In this document: piece after piece, positions 16,055 to 24,576 of the stretch
Position numbering within the stretch: the first letter of the stretch is position 1
How the letters are laid out: every line of letters begins with the position of its first letter
Assembly: GCF_024345575.1 (NCBI RefSeq)
Contig: NZ_JAGQBJ010000001.1
Coordinates: forward strand, 124,001 to 188,000
Source of the DNA: Cyanobium sp. Morenito 9A2
GTDB lineage: Bacteria > Cyanobacteriota > Cyanobacteriia > PCC-6307 > Cyanobiaceae
DNA: 64,000 nucleotides
Direction: 5' to 3'
Made by a program: the position numbers and the translations under genes
Notes under the pieces: model-generated
Databases searched by the model: none
What the model was told of the DNA's origin: nothing
The model's input: the letters and a program-made list of their open reading frames with translations, nothing else

Positions 16055-17133
16055 GCGGGTCGCTTGGTTTGGGCGAAGCTGCGCCGGATCGCCTCACCGA
16101 CGCTCAGGCCGATCGGAAGTTCACCGCCGAAAGAAGTGCCTGTGATCTGGCGGTAGAGCTTGGCTTCCACCACCTGATTGGTGCTGCCCGGCAGGGGAAT
16201 GAACCGTGCCTTCTCGACCAGTTGGGTGTCGTTCACCAACAGGAAACCGATGAAGCGCCGCAGCAGGTCTAGTTCCTTCAGCGCCCGATCGTTGACATAG
16301 ATGAACAGGAGTCTGGAGAGCGGTTGGTAGCTGCCATCCAGCAAGCTCTCCGGCGACGGGGCCACCGCTCCCTGACCCGCCTGAACCTTCAGGGCGCGCA
16401 AGCGCTGGGCATGGGCGGCATACCAGCCAAAACCGAGATAGCCCAGGGCATCCGGGTCCTTGGCCACACAGTTGACCACCACATTGTCGTCTTCACTGGC
16501 GGTGTAGTCGCGGCGTGAATCGGTGGCAGATCCGTTGATCGCTTTATTGAAGTAGTCGAAGGTGCCGGAATCGCTACCCGGCCCGCAGAGTCGGATCGGG
16601 CGCGCGGGCCACTGGGGGTTGACCTGATTCCAACGCAGGATGCGGCCCTGGGCGCGTCGCTGCCACAGCCGGGAGAGCTCCTGGGTGGTGATCGCCTGGG
16701 CCCAGGTGTTGCGTGGGTTCACCACCACGGTGAGGGCATCAAAGGCCAGGGGCAGCTCGAAGAAGCGCACCCCTTTCTGGTCGCAGGCCTTGAGTTCAGC
16801 GGAGCTGATCGGCCGCGACGCATTGGCCATCGGCACCCGGCCAGCGCAGAGATCACGCAGGCCGCCGCTGGTGCCTGATTCCACCAGATCAAAGCGAGAT
16901 CCCTTGCCCGCCTCCGTGCGCTGGAAGGCAGCGATGGCAGCCTGGATGATCGGATAGACCGTGCTCGAACCGGTGATGCGCACCGTGCGGGACTTGGCCT
17001 GTTGCGCTTGGGCTGGCTGAATCGGCGCGAGCGGTGCGAGCAGGGCCAAGGCTGTGGTGGCGATCAGACCCGTGGCAGCAGCGACGCGACCGGAATGGCG
17101 GCCGGGTGAGGAGGGGCGACGGAAGCGAAGCAT
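16045..17133 (-). CDS. pstS: PstS-family periplasmic phosphate-binding protein in the arsenic island
   Basis: A 362-residue exported protein. A basic N-terminus and hydrophobic segment end at QPAQAQQA (signal cleavage about residue 42). The mature part starts with the phosphate-loop pattern VRITGSSTVYPI, followed by LVESGTSGGLRDLCAG and RLCGPGSDSGTFDYFN, all phosphate-contact regions of PstS/SphX. No pstC, pstA or pstB accompanies it. The ATG at 17133 was preferred to a GTG at 17160 because the signal peptide begins normally there. Upstream lie a Pho-box-like tandem repeat and a perfect ATCAA-N6-TTGAT site, so control by both phosphate and arsenic is inferred. PstS discriminates phosphate from arsenate, which would suit the arsenic genes beside it. 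Confidence 0.85.
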   Translation of the reverse strand: MLRFRRPSSPGRHSGRVAAATGLIATTALALLAPLAPIQPAQAQQAKSRTVRITGSSTVYPIIQAAIAAFQRTEAGKGSRFDLVESGTSGGLRDLCAGRVPMANASRPISSAELKACDQKGVRFFELPLAFDALTVVVNPRNTWAQAITTQELSRLWQRRAQGRILRWNQVNPQWPARPIRLCGPGSDSGTFDYFNKAINGSATDSRRDYTASEDDNVVVNCVAKDPDALGYLGFGWYAAHAQRLRALKVQAGQGAVAPSPESLLDGSYQPLSRLLFIYVNDRALKELDLLRRFIGFLLVNDTQLVEKARFIPLPGSTNQVVEAKLYRQITGTSFGGELPIGLSVGEAIRRSFAQTKRPAYR

Positions 17134-17168
17134 GGGACGGGAGGGCACCAGCCTCCTCACCCTGATTG

Positions 17169-17184
17169 ATCAAATGCGATTGAT
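17169..17184. promoter_or_regulatory. ArsR operator upstream of pstS
   Basis: A perfect ATCAA-N6-TTGAT inverted repeat, identical in both half-sites to the two between arsR and the GAPDH gene. From memory, this is the motif reported for ArsR of Synechocystis. It lies 35 bases upstream of the pstS ATG, between that start and the Pho-box repeat, a position suited to a repressor. Confidence 0.75.
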
Positions 17185-17203
17185 GGTTTAAGGACGGTTT
17201 AAG
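17185..17203 (-). promoter_or_regulatory. Pho-box-like tandem repeat upstream of pstS
   Basis: In the pstS direction the 8-mer CTTAAACC occurs twice with an exact 11-base period (17203-17196 and 17192-17185), and a weaker third unit (4 of 8 matches) precedes it at 17214-17207. Cyanobacterial Pho boxes are tandem TTAA-containing octamers with three-base spacers, so the layout fits SphR/PhoB binding, although the bases after TTAA depart from the published consensus. It abuts the ArsR site. Confidence 0.6.
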
Positions 17204-17220
17204 TCTTGGTGAACCCTGCC

Positions 17221-18303
17221 TCAGGCCAAGCGCTGGAGGCGCCGCCGCAGCGCCAGCGAGAGGTAAACGAGGCTCACCAGCGCCGGCACCTCGATCAAGG
17301 GCCCGATCACCCCCGCCAGGGCCTGACCGGAGCTGACCCCCCAGACGCTCACACTCACAGCGATCGCCAACTCGAAGTTGTTGCCGGCGGCGGTGAAGGC
17401 GAGGGTGGCGGTTTTCTCGTAGCTCAGGCCGCTGCGCCAACCAACGGCGAATGCCACCCCCCACATGATCGCGAAGTAGAGCAGCAGGGGGATCGCGATC
17501 ACCACAACGGTCAGCGGCCGAGCCGTGATCGCCTGACCCTGCAGAGCGAACATCACCACAATCGTGAACAGCAGCCCGTAGAGGGCGAAGGGGCTGATGA
17601 ACGGAATGAAACGGCGTTCGTACCACGCCAGGCCCCTGGTGCGCAGGCCGATGCGCCGCATCAGATAGCCCACCACGAGCGGGACCCCCAGAAACAACAC
17701 CACGGCCCCGGCGATCGCCCCGATCGAGAAGCGCACCTCCTGGGTGTCAAGGCGAAGCCAGCCCGGCAGCACCTTGAGGTAGAAGCTGCCCAGCAGGGCG
17801 TAGGCCAGCACCTGCACGATCGAGTTGATCGCCACCAGCAGGGCGGCGCCCTCCCGGTCGCCCTGGGCCAGGTCAATCCAGATCAGCACCATGGCGATGC
17901 AAGGGGCGATCCCGATCAGGATCAAGCCCGTTCGGTACTCCGGTTGCTGGGGGAGAAACAACCAGGCCAGGCTGAACATCAGGGCCGGGCCCAACACCCA
18001 CACCAGCAGCAGCGAGAGCCGCAGCAGCGTGCGGGTGCCTGGGCTGAGCCTCCCGCCAGGGCAGCCCATCTCCTCGTAGCGAACCTTGGCCAGCACCGGC
18101 ACCATCATCACCAGCAAGCCCAGGGCGATCGGCAGGGAGGTCGTACCGATCCTCACCGCATCCAGCGCTCCCTGCAGGCCCGGCACCAGGCGACCAAGCA
18201 GCAAACCGCCAGCCATCGCCAGCAAAATCCAGAGCGGCAGAAAGCGATCGAGGGCCGACAACCGGGCCAGCACGGGGTCTGTATCCACGGATCGGTGGGG
18301 CAT
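17221..18303 (-). CDS. acr3: ACR3-family arsenite efflux permease
   Basis: A 360-residue, ten-helix membrane protein that expels arsenite (trivalent arsenic) using the membrane potential. It starts [20 protein letters not shown], has [21 protein letters not shown], and carries the essential helix-4 cysteine in [16 protein letters not shown] (about residue 135). [20 protein letters not shown] late in the chain is another ACR3 hallmark. Length and motifs fit the bacterial ACR3 group. It lies 24 bases downstream of arsR in the same direction and is presumably derepressed together with it. pstS follows 87 bases after its stop, with its own control region. Confidence 0.92.
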   Translation of the reverse strand: MPHRSVDTDPVLARLSALDRFLPLWILLAMAGGLLLGRLVPGLQGALDAVRIGTTSLPIALGLLVMMVPVLAKVRYEEMGCPGGRLSPGTRTLLRLSLLLVWVLGPALMFSLAWLFLPQQPEYRTGLILIGIAPCIAMVLIWIDLAQGDREGAALLVAINSIVQVLAYALLGSFYLKVLPGWLRLDTQEVRFSIGAIAGAVVLFLGVPLVVGYLMRRIGLRTRGLAWYERRFIPFISPFALYGLLFTIVVMFALQGQAITARPLTVVVIAIPLLLYFAIMWGVAFAVGWRSGLSYEKTATLAFTAAGNNFELAIAVSVSVWGVSSGQALAGVIGPLIEVPALVSLVYLSLALRRRLQRLA

Positions 18304-18327
18304 TTCGGTAAACAGAGGGGAGATGCT

Positions 18328-18660
18328 TCAGCCGCAGGAGGGCGCGCTGGCGCCACAGCGGCTGGCCAGATCGGCCAACCAGGAGCGCAGGGCTTCCAGG
18401 GCGACCGGCTCCAGGCGGTAGTAGATCCAGCGGCCCTCCTGGCGGTCAGCCAACAGCCCCGCCTCCTTGAGCACCTTGAGGTGAAAGGAGAGCTTGGACT
18501 GGGCCAGATCGAGCTCAGATGTGAGGTCGCAGACGCACTTCTCGCCATGGGCGAGGGCTTCGATCACACGCAAACGCAGGGGATCGGCGAGGGCCTTGAG
18601 CAGGGAACGGGCCCGGTCGGACTGGAGCGCAGGGGACGCGGCGGGCAGGGACACCGTCAT
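18328..18660 (-). CDS. arsR: ArsR/SmtB-family arsenic-responsive repressor
   Basis: A 110-residue winged-helix repressor. [20 protein letters not shown] leads into [23 protein letters not shown], the helix-turn-helix, with the metalloid-binding cysteine pair C42 and C44 exactly as in the classical ELCVCDL form. Two further cysteines (C102 and C109) close to the C-terminus could supply a third ligand. The start is the ATG at 18660. Two ATCAA-N6-TTGAT sites lie immediately upstream; the nearer one overlaps the likely ribosome site GAGGAG, so autorepression is expected. It heads the arsR-acr3 unit. Confidence 0.93.
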   Translation of the reverse strand: MTVSLPAASPALQSDRARSLLKALADPLRLRVIEALAHGEKCVCDLTSELDLAQSKLSFHLKVLKEAGLLADRQEGRWIYYRLEPVALEALRSWLADLASRCGASAPSCG

Positions 18661-18662
18661 TC

Positions 18663-18696
18663 ATCAACTCCTCTTGATCAATCAAGCAGATTTGAT
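18663..18696. promoter_or_regulatory. Paired ArsR operators in the arsR / GAPDH divergent promoter
   Basis: Two perfect ATCAA-N6-TTGAT sites at 18663-18678 and 18681-18696, separated by two bases and 18 bases apart centre to centre. Their junction also forms CTTGATCAATCAAG (18673-18686). They lie in the 84-base gap between the divergent arsR and GAPDH starts and can repress both directions. The arrangement of two repeats matches my recollection of the Synechocystis ars operator. Confidence 0.82.
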
Positions 18697-18744
18697 CTAG
18701 GTTACGGCCGCTGGTCACGGCCGCCACTCCTCCGCTTTGCTTCC

Positions 18745-19818
18745 ATGCGCCTCGGCATCAACGGCTTCGGCCGCATCGGCCGCCTGGTGTTCCGTGCACT
18801 CTGGGGCCGCCCTGGAATTGAGCTGGTGCACGTCAACGACCCGGCCGGTGATGCCGCCACCGCCGCCCACCTGCTCGAATTCGACTCCGTGCATGGCCGC
18901 TGGCCCCAGGCGGTGCAGGCCGACACCGACGGCGAAGCGGATGGCTTTCGGGTGGCCGAGCTGCCGGTGAGCTGGAGCCGCCACAAGGATCCCAGCGCCG
19001 TGCCCTGGCTGGCTGCCGGCGTGGACCTGGTGCTCGAGTGCAGCGGCAAATTCAAAACACCCGAAACCCTCGAGCCCTACTTCAGTGCGGCGGGCCTGAA
19101 GCGGGTGATCGTGGCCTGCCCGGTGAAGGGGGTGATCGCCGGCGAGGAGGCACTGAACATAGTGTTCGGCATCAACCACCGGCTCTACAACCCCAGCCGC
19201 CACCGCTTGCTCACCGCCGCCTCCTGCACCACCAACTGCCTGGCACCGGTGGTGAAGGTGGTGCACGAGAGCTTCGGCATCCGCCACGGCTCGATCACCA
19301 CGCTGCACAACATCACGGGCACCCAGGTGGTGATCGACAGCTTCAAATCCGACCTGCGCCGGGCCCGCTCCGCCACCAGTTCGCTGATCCCCACCACCAC
19401 CGGATCGGCCAAGGCGATCGGCCTGATCTTCCCGGAATTGCAGGGCAAGCTCAACGGCCATGCCGTGCGGGTGCCTTTGCTCAATGCCTCGATCACCGAT
19501 GCGGTGTTCGAGCTGGAGCGCGCGGTGAGCGCGGAGGAGGTGAACGGCGCCTTTGCCGCTGCTGCCGCCGGAGCGCTGCAGGGAATCCTGGGCTACGAGG
19601 AGCGGCCGCTGGTGTCGGTCGATTACCTCAACGACAGCCGCAGCTCGATCGTCGATGCCCTCTCCACGCTGGTGACGGGCGGCACCCAGCTCAAGGTGTT
19701 CGCCTGGTACGACAACGAGTGGGGCTACAGCTGCCGCCTGGCGGATCTGGCCTGCCACGTGGCGGCGCTTGAACTTGCTGGCCCGGCGGCCGCGGCCGAA
19801 CACGGTGCCGTTGCATGA
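18745..19818 (+). CDS. ArsJ-associated glyceraldehyde-3-phosphate dehydrogenase
   Basis: A 357-residue GAPDH. It has the NAD fold [19 protein letters not shown] at about residue 31, and the catalytic cysteine C161 in [28 protein letters not shown] closes the chain. In ArsJ systems this enzyme uses arsenate in place of phosphate to form 1-arseno-3-phosphoglycerate, which ArsJ exports. The pairing here, with a four-base overlap to arsJ and divergence from arsR, argues for that role rather than glycolysis. The region around [18 protein letters not shown] differs from housekeeping GAPDHs. The open frame continues leftwards to 17206 antisense to acr3 and arsR, but the protein starts at the ATG at 18745. 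Confidence 0.9.
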   Translation: MRLGINGFGRIGRLVFRALWGRPGIELVHVNDPAGDAATAAHLLEFDSVHGRWPQAVQADTDGEADGFRVAELPVSWSRHKDPSAVPWLAAGVDLVLECSGKFKTPETLEPYFSAAGLKRVIVACPVKGVIAGEEALNIVFGINHRLYNPSRHRLLTAASCTTNCLAPVVKVVHESFGIRHGSITTLHNITGTQVVIDSFKSDLRRARSATSSLIPTTTGSAKAIGLIFPELQGKLNGHAVRVPLLNASITDAVFELERAVSAEEVNGAFAAAAAGALQGILGYEERPLVSVDYLNDSRSSIVDALSTLVTGGTQLKVFAWYDNEWGYSCRLADLACHVAALELAGPAAAAEHGAVA

Positions 19819-21071
19819 AACAGCTCACCGGGCTGCAGCAATACGCGATCGTCACAGCCAATTACTGGGCCTTCACCCTCACAGACGGGGCGCTGCGCAT
19901 GCTCGTGGTGTTCCACTTCCACCAGCTGGGGTACACCACCCTGGAGATTGCTTTTCTGTTTCTGTTCTACGAATGCTTCGGCATTCTCACCAACCTCTAC
20001 GGCGGCTGGCTGGGGGCCCGCTTCGGGCTGCGGCTCACGCTCTGGGCGGGCACGTTGCTGCAGGTGGGGGCCCTGCTGATGCTGATTCCCGTCGCCGAAG
20101 GCTGGCCGCGCTGGTGGAGCGTGGCCTACGTGATGGTGGCCCAGGCGATCAGCGGCATCGCCAAGGACCTCAACAAGATGAGCGCCAAGAGCGCCATCAA
20201 GACCGTGGTGCCGGAAACTCCTGCTGATCCCAACAGAGGCGAAGCCCAGCTGTTCCAATGGGTGGCGATCCTCACCGGCTCCAAGAACGCCCTCAAGGGA
20301 GTGGGCTTCTTCCTGGGCGGGGTGCTGCTCGCCACGGTCGGCTTCAATGCCGCCGTGGCGGCGATGGCCGGTGGGCTGTTCCTGGCGTTTCTGGTCACCC
20401 TGGTGCTGCCCGGTGAGATCGGCCGCATGAAGGAGAAACCGGCCTTCACGGCCCTGTTCTCCAAATCGAAGGGCATCAATGGGCTCTCAACGGCCCGCTT
20501 CTTCCTGTTCGGCGCCAGAGATGTGTGGTTCGTGGTGGCCTTGCCGGTGTTCCTGCAGACCACCCTCGGTTGGCGCTACTGGGAGGCGGGCGGTTTCATG
20601 GGCCTCTGGGTGATCGGCTACGGGATCGTGCAGGGCTCCGCCCCGGCCCTGCGGCGCTGCTGGGGGCAGAGCGCTCCGCCGGGGGTGTCCGCCGTGCAGT
20701 TCTGGAGCGCCGTGCTCACGGCCATTCCGGCCCTGATCGCCGTGGCGCTCTGGCGGGAGGTGGCCCAGCCGGGGGTGGCGATCGTGGTGGGTCTGGCCGC
20801 CTTCGGCGTGGTGTTCGCGATGAATTCCTCGATCCACAGCTACATGGTGCTGGCCTACACCGACGCCGAATCGGTGAGCCTCAACGTGGGCTTCTATTAC
20901 ATGGCCAATGCCGCCGGCCGGCTGGTGGGCACCCTGCTCTCCGGTGCCCTGTTCCTGGTGGGCGGCCTGCAGGCCTGCCTGTGGTGCTCGGCGCTGCTGG
21001 TGGCTCTCTCCTGGCTCTCCAGCCTCAGACTGCCCGCCACCCGTTCAATGGTTGCTGCGTCCCATGGTTGA
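19815..21071 (+). CDS. arsJ: ArsJ organoarsenical efflux permease (MFS)
   Basis: A 418-residue major facilitator transporter with about 11-12 helices. It begins [20 protein letters not shown], then [17 protein letters not shown]-like helices and the loop [20 protein letters not shown], all recognisable from ArsJ proteins. ArsJ exports 1-arseno-3-phosphoglycerate made by the GAPDH encoded just upstream, giving arsenate resistance without arsenate reduction. The ATG overlaps the GAPDH stop (ATGA). It lies in the divergent unit controlled by the paired ArsR sites. A small two-helix protein overlaps its 3' end by eight bases. Confidence 0.9.
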   Translation: MKQLTGLQQYAIVTANYWAFTLTDGALRMLVVFHFHQLGYTTLEIAFLFLFYECFGILTNLYGGWLGARFGLRLTLWAGTLLQVGALLMLIPVAEGWPRWWSVAYVMVAQAISGIAKDLNKMSAKSAIKTVVPETPADPNRGEAQLFQWVAILTGSKNALKGVGFFLGGVLLATVGFNAAVAAMAGGLFLAFLVTLVLPGEIGRMKEKPAFTALFSKSKGINGLSTARFFLFGARDVWFVVALPVFLQTTLGWRYWEAGGFMGLWVIGYGIVQGSAPALRRCWGQSAPPGVSAVQFWSAVLTAIPALIAVALWREVAQPGVAIVVGLAAFGVVFAMNSSIHSYMVLAYTDAESVSLNVGFYYMANAAGRLVGTLLSGALFLVGGLQACLWCSALLVALSWLSSLRLPATRSMVAASHG

Positions 21072-21282
21072 CCTGCCTTCCCAACCCTTACCTGCCAGCT
21101 CCAACTCGATCCGTTTTCCCGTGGCCTGGCTGTTGGGTCTGGTGCTGGTGGATGGCAGCTTCCTCTGGGCCGCCGAGCGCATCAGCCAGCCCAGCTGGGG
21201 CAGTGCCGTGCTGTTGATCGCCGCGGTGATCAACGTGCCCCTCTTCCTGGGGGCCTTGCTGCTGCTACGCGCGAAGTTCTGA
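21064..21282 (+). CDS. Small two-helix membrane protein coupled to arsJ
   Basis: A 72-residue protein with a short polar N-terminus and two membrane helices (FPVAWLLGLVLVDGSFLWAA and WGSAVLLIAAVINVPLFLGA), ending in a basic RAKF. The ATG at 21064 lies inside the last codons of arsJ (eight-base overlap), which implies translational coupling. I recognise no family. Co-expression with arsJ suggests an accessory or envelope role under arsenic stress, but it may be a passenger gene. Its 3' end overlaps the convergent Nif11 gene by 18 bases. Confidence 0.6.
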   Translation: MVDLPSQPLPASSNSIRFPVAWLLGLVLVDGSFLWAAERISQPSWGSAVLLIAAVINVPLFLGALLLLRAKF

Positions 21283-21465
21283 GCGCGGCCTGATCGCCTG
21301 CCCCTCGAGGCGGGATTGGATCAGGTCTTCGCGGGTGATCCGGTACCCCAGTCGCCGGGCGGCCAAAACGAGCTCGTGGCTGCTGCGGCAATGCTTCAAG
21401 GCGCGCCGCAGGGCTCCGTCGGCCTCGGCCTCATCCACCAGCCTTTCCAGTTCTGCGCGCGCCAT
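21265..21465 (-). CDS. Second stand-alone Nif11-like small protein
   Basis: A 66-residue protein with the Nif11-type helix-turn pattern: ELERLVDEAEADGALRRALK, then SSHELVLAARRLGYRITRED and LIQSRLE. It lacks a double-glycine or any cysteine-rich core; its single cysteine is inside the domain. It starts at an ATG at 21465, 21 bases after the desaturase stop in the same direction, so it may be the last gene of that transcript. Function unknown; compare the protein at 2455-2700. Confidence 0.6.
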   Translation of the reverse strand: MARAELERLVDEAEADGALRRALKHCRSSHELVLAARRLGYRITREDLIQSRLEGQAIRPRSELRA

Positions 21466-21486
21466 GACCCTCTTTCGGGGATCAAT

Positions 21487-22734
21487 TCACCTTGCCGCGG
21501 CAGCCCCCCGCTGGCCAGCCTCTTCACGTCCCTTCATGCTTGCGAGCTCCACCACCGTGGGCGGCTCAGGAAGGTTGGAGCCCTTGAAACCGTTCGCCGC
21601 CTGTTGGCGCACCGCCTCAATCGAGGTGAGGCTGTCGGTGGCGGGATCCCAGAGGATGTACTTGAAGCAGTTCGGGATCTCGGAAAGGCGCAGGGTGTGA
21701 ACCCCTGTGAGCAGGTGGGCGTTGGCCTGGTGGGCTTCCCTGAGGCGGTAGTTGGGAATACGCGCTGAGAGGTGATGGATGTTGTGGTAGCCGATGTCCG
21801 CGGAGAACCAATTGAGCAGTGCCGGCATCTTCAGGTAGCTGGAGCCCTCAATCGCCCCTTTGAGGTAGCTCCAATCGTCGGTGCGGTGGGCGTAGGAGCC
21901 CTCGTAGTTGTGCTGCACGAAGAAGATGCAGATGAAGATCGCCGCCGAACAGGCCATCACGATCGAATAGACGCTCCAGAACAGCCCCAGGCCCAGCCAG
22001 TGGCCCATCAGGGCCCAGAGACTGAGCACACAGACGTTGTTGCCCAGCAGATCCCAGAATTCTCCGGTGGTGTACCAATGGCGGCTGCGGTAGCTCGCGA
22101 AGATCGCCGCAACGCTGCAGGAGGGATCCTCCCGGTGGCAATCCAGACCGTGGCGCACAAGCCCCACCAGGCCCAGCACCAAAGCCAGCCGTGGCTTGAT
22201 GATCAGATAGAAGAATCCCCCCGGAATCAGCATCAGCGGCTGGCGCAGGAAGGCGTAGAACCACTGGCGGCGGCGGCTCAACGCCAGAAACTGGCCTGTG
22301 GTGATCAGCGCTGATGGCCCCCGGTAAAGCTCCCAGTTGCCGTTGTGGCGGTGGTGGTAATCGTGGCCCCGCGACCAGGGGTACTGGGGGATGGCATTGA
22401 TGACCCCAAGCAGAAATCCCGCCGCGCGATTCACCTTCGGCGAGCTGAACAGCGAGGCGTGGCCGCAGTCATGCATCAACGAAAAGCAGCGCGCTGAAAG
22501 CAGCACCATCAGCACCACGATCGGCACCGACAGCCAGAGGGAGCTGCGCACGGCCGGACCGATCGCCCACCACAGCAAGCCGAACGGCACCAACGTATTG
22601 AGAAGCTGCCAGCTGGCCCACCAGTCGTTGCTGGCCATGTAGGGCCTGAGGCTGAAATCAGCTCGGCTGGGGGTGAGCTGACGGGTGTCGGTGGGCATGG
22701 GGGGCAAAGGACGCCTCGTCTGGGTGGGGGCCAT
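21487..22734 (-). CDS. Membrane fatty-acid desaturase family protein
   Basis: A 415-residue di-iron membrane enzyme that introduces double bonds into acyl chains (or acts on a related lipid). All three histidine boxes are visible: SLMHDCGHASLF, DYHHRHNGNW and DIGYHNIHHLSARIP, with membrane helices between boxes one and two and again before box three. Length and order fit acyl-lipid desaturases, but the regiospecificity cannot be assigned. Two starts are possible, ATG at 22734 (chosen) or at 22698; both keep all boxes. The in-frame extension to 23121 covers the porin 3' end and is rejected. Confidence 0.82.
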   Translation of the reverse strand: MAPTQTRRPLPPMPTDTRQLTPSRADFSLRPYMASNDWWASWQLLNTLVPFGLLWWAIGPAVRSSLWLSVPIVVLMVLLSARCFSLMHDCGHASLFSSPKVNRAAGFLLGVINAIPQYPWSRGHDYHHRHNGNWELYRGPSALITTGQFLALSRRRQWFYAFLRQPLMLIPGGFFYLIIKPRLALVLGLVGLVRHGLDCHREDPSCSVAAIFASYRSRHWYTTGEFWDLLGNNVCVLSLWALMGHWLGLGLFWSVYSIVMACSAAIFICIFFVQHNYEGSYAHRTDDWSYLKGAIEGSSYLKMPALLNWFSADIGYHNIHHLSARIPNYRLREAHQANAHLLTGVHTLRLSEIPNCFKYILWDPATDSLTSIEAVRQQAANGFKGSNLPEPPTVVELASMKGREEAGQRGAAAAR

Positions 22735-22844
22735 GGGCAAGGCAGACCGAGCGCCGTCGCCGAAGAGAAGGTTCCTTGGGCCGCCTCGACACGATGCCTG
22801 ATCCTGGACAAAGGTAACCATCCCTACGCAAGGTCGTGCTGGGT

Positions 22845-24422
22845 TCAGAACCTGATCGTGGTCTGCAACAGCACCCCCAGGTCGCTGAAGCGGCCACCGG
22901 CATTCTGGGCGCCGGCGGCGTTGCGGGTGAGCTGACCGAAGGGCCGATTCAGATAGAAGACGGCTGGGGTCACCGTGATCCTGTCGCTCATCGGCAGCGC
23001 GTACCAGAGCTCGAAAGCGAAATTGCCATCGGCCGGCCGGCCCGAGCGCAGGCCCGTGGCCTGGGTGGGTTGGCCCACGGCCGCCCCCAGGGTGTAGCCC
23101 TGGGCCAGCGCATCCTTCCACTCCAGAGCCACCGACCAGGAGCGGCTGGCGCGGACGTTGGTGAGGGCATTGAGGGGCTGGGGTGTGGGGAAGGCGTCAG
23201 CGTTCTGGCGGATCCAGCTGCTGCCCCAGCCGGCGCTGATCGAGGGGAGCCAGCCACTGCGCTGCGGTTGCCAGTAGCCACTGAGCGCGAGATTCAGACT
23301 CGATCCGGCCGTCCCACCATCACCGGCCGCCAGGATCGCGCTGCCCAGGGTGGTGCCCACATTGGCTCGGGTGCCCGCCTGGCCGCTGCGGAAGGCGGCG
23401 GCCAGGGCCCACTGGGGCGCCTGGTAACCGACCTGGGCGGTGAGGTTGGCCCCGCTGTTGCCATTGAACAGACCTCCAGCGGAAGGATTCCCGAACCCGC
23501 CCCGCTGGGCCACGTAGCTCACCGACGCCCCCCAGCGCCCCCGGCCCCTGGGCACCTCCTGGCGCCAGATCGCCGCCAGGGTGGCGCCGGTGGCCTTGTT
23601 GTAGACCGCCGGAGCTCCGTAGAACGTGAAGAACTCCAGGAGCGCCCCCCCCCGGGCGCCGTACACCGAGGGGACGATCGCCAGGGTGTCATGGTTCCGG
23701 CTCAGGGGGCCCACCAGGACAGCGAGCTCCCGGCCGACCGGAAAGCGGTAGGAGAGCCGGTCCAGCCGCATCCCGTTGGCCGCCGCCACGGCAAGGCCGC
23801 CGGCGCCGGTGACCGTGGGGCTGTAGGCCGCATCGATCTTGGAGAGCCGCACCGGGGTGCCATCGAAGGCGCTGGCGTTGAAATTGCCCGAGCGGAGCCG
23901 GCTGAAGAGAAGGTCTTTGCCGGTGAAGCTGGTGTTGAGGACCAGTCTGAGTTCGTAGTTGAAGCTGATGGCGTCGCGGGGGCTGTTGGCGGGGCTGGTG
24001 CCCGGCAGGTTGGCGGCCACATCACCCCCATAGGCGGTGCCCCCCAGCACGAACGTGCTGACGCCCGAGAGGGTCGTGGTGGGGGAGAAGGCCGTTGTCT
24101 CCAGCTGAGCCAGCCGCTTCTCCAGCGTCCTGGTCCACCCCTGCCATTGCCTCAGCTCCGGTGCGACAGCCTCCCGCTGGTGCAACGGCCCTTCCATCAG
24201 GGTGGGGGAACGCTCCAGGCAGGATTGGAGCTGGGCCGCCGCCTCCAGGCGGCTGAGGCGGGCTGGGTTCTCCAAGGGGCGCTCTCGGATCGCACCGCCG
24301 CAGCCGTGACGTTCCAGCCCATCCGCCAAGGTGGCCGCTGCCAGCGGCTCCGCCTTCGCCGCTGCTCCTGAGGTCGTCACGGCGACGGCCATGGTCAAGG
24401 CGCGTAGAGCCCGTGAAATCAC
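22845..24422 (-). CDS. Outer-membrane porin with a degenerate SLH-like N-terminus
   Basis: A 525-residue exported protein of the cyanobacterial Som/iron-uptake porin type. A signal peptide (cleavage near AAAKAEP) is followed by a short SLH-like region (LERHGCGGAIRERPLENPARL..EAAAQLQSCLE, about residues 33-72). A coiled-coil-like block (QWQGWTRTLEKRLAQLET) comes next, then about 400 residues of alternating amphipathic strands ending in phenylalanine (LLQTTIRF), the outer-membrane assembly signal. The SLH part is shorter than in typical family members. The start is a GTG at 24422. The desaturase begins 110 bases downstream, a gap with no obvious feature. Confidence 0.85.
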   Translation of the reverse strand: MISRALRALTMAVAVTTSGAAAKAEPLAAATLADGLERHGCGGAIRERPLENPARLSRLEAAAQLQSCLERSPTLMEGPLHQREAVAPELRQWQGWTRTLEKRLAQLETTAFSPTTTLSGVSTFVLGGTAYGGDVAANLPGTSPANSPRDAISFNYELRLVLNTSFTGKDLLFSRLRSGNFNASAFDGTPVRLSKIDAAYSPTVTGAGGLAVAAANGMRLDRLSYRFPVGRELAVLVGPLSRNHDTLAIVPSVYGARGGALLEFFTFYGAPAVYNKATGATLAAIWRQEVPRGRGRWGASVSYVAQRGGFGNPSAGGLFNGNSGANLTAQVGYQAPQWALAAAFRSGQAGTRANVGTTLGSAILAAGDGGTAGSSLNLALSGYWQPQRSGWLPSISAGWGSSWIRQNADAFPTPQPLNALTNVRASRSWSVALEWKDALAQGYTLGAAVGQPTQATGLRSGRPADGNFAFELWYALPMSDRITVTPAVFYLNRPFGQLTRNAAGAQNAGGRFSDLGVLLQTTIRF

Positions 24423-24576
24423 CCCAATGTTCTTGCCTGACTGGCGAACTGTTGAGGAATCACACTATGACGTGCACCTAGGAGCGTGCCCGGAAAGACG
24501 ATCCCGAGGGGTGCCACTAGCCTCAGAACGATCCCCTTGGCGCCTCCCCTCCAGGGGTTGTTCGTTACTGAAGCCC

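Noticed and set aside
17206-18744. Leftward extension of the GAPDH open frame, which would give an 870-residue fusion
   Set aside because: The extension is antisense to acr3 and arsR and is His/Gln/Gly-rich low-complexity sequence; the GAPDH fold begins at the ATG at 18745.
24450-24475. CRP-like site upstream of the HD-GYP gene
   Set aside because: The halves TGTTGA and TCACA have the wrong spacing and a mismatch relative to TGTGA-N6-TCACA.
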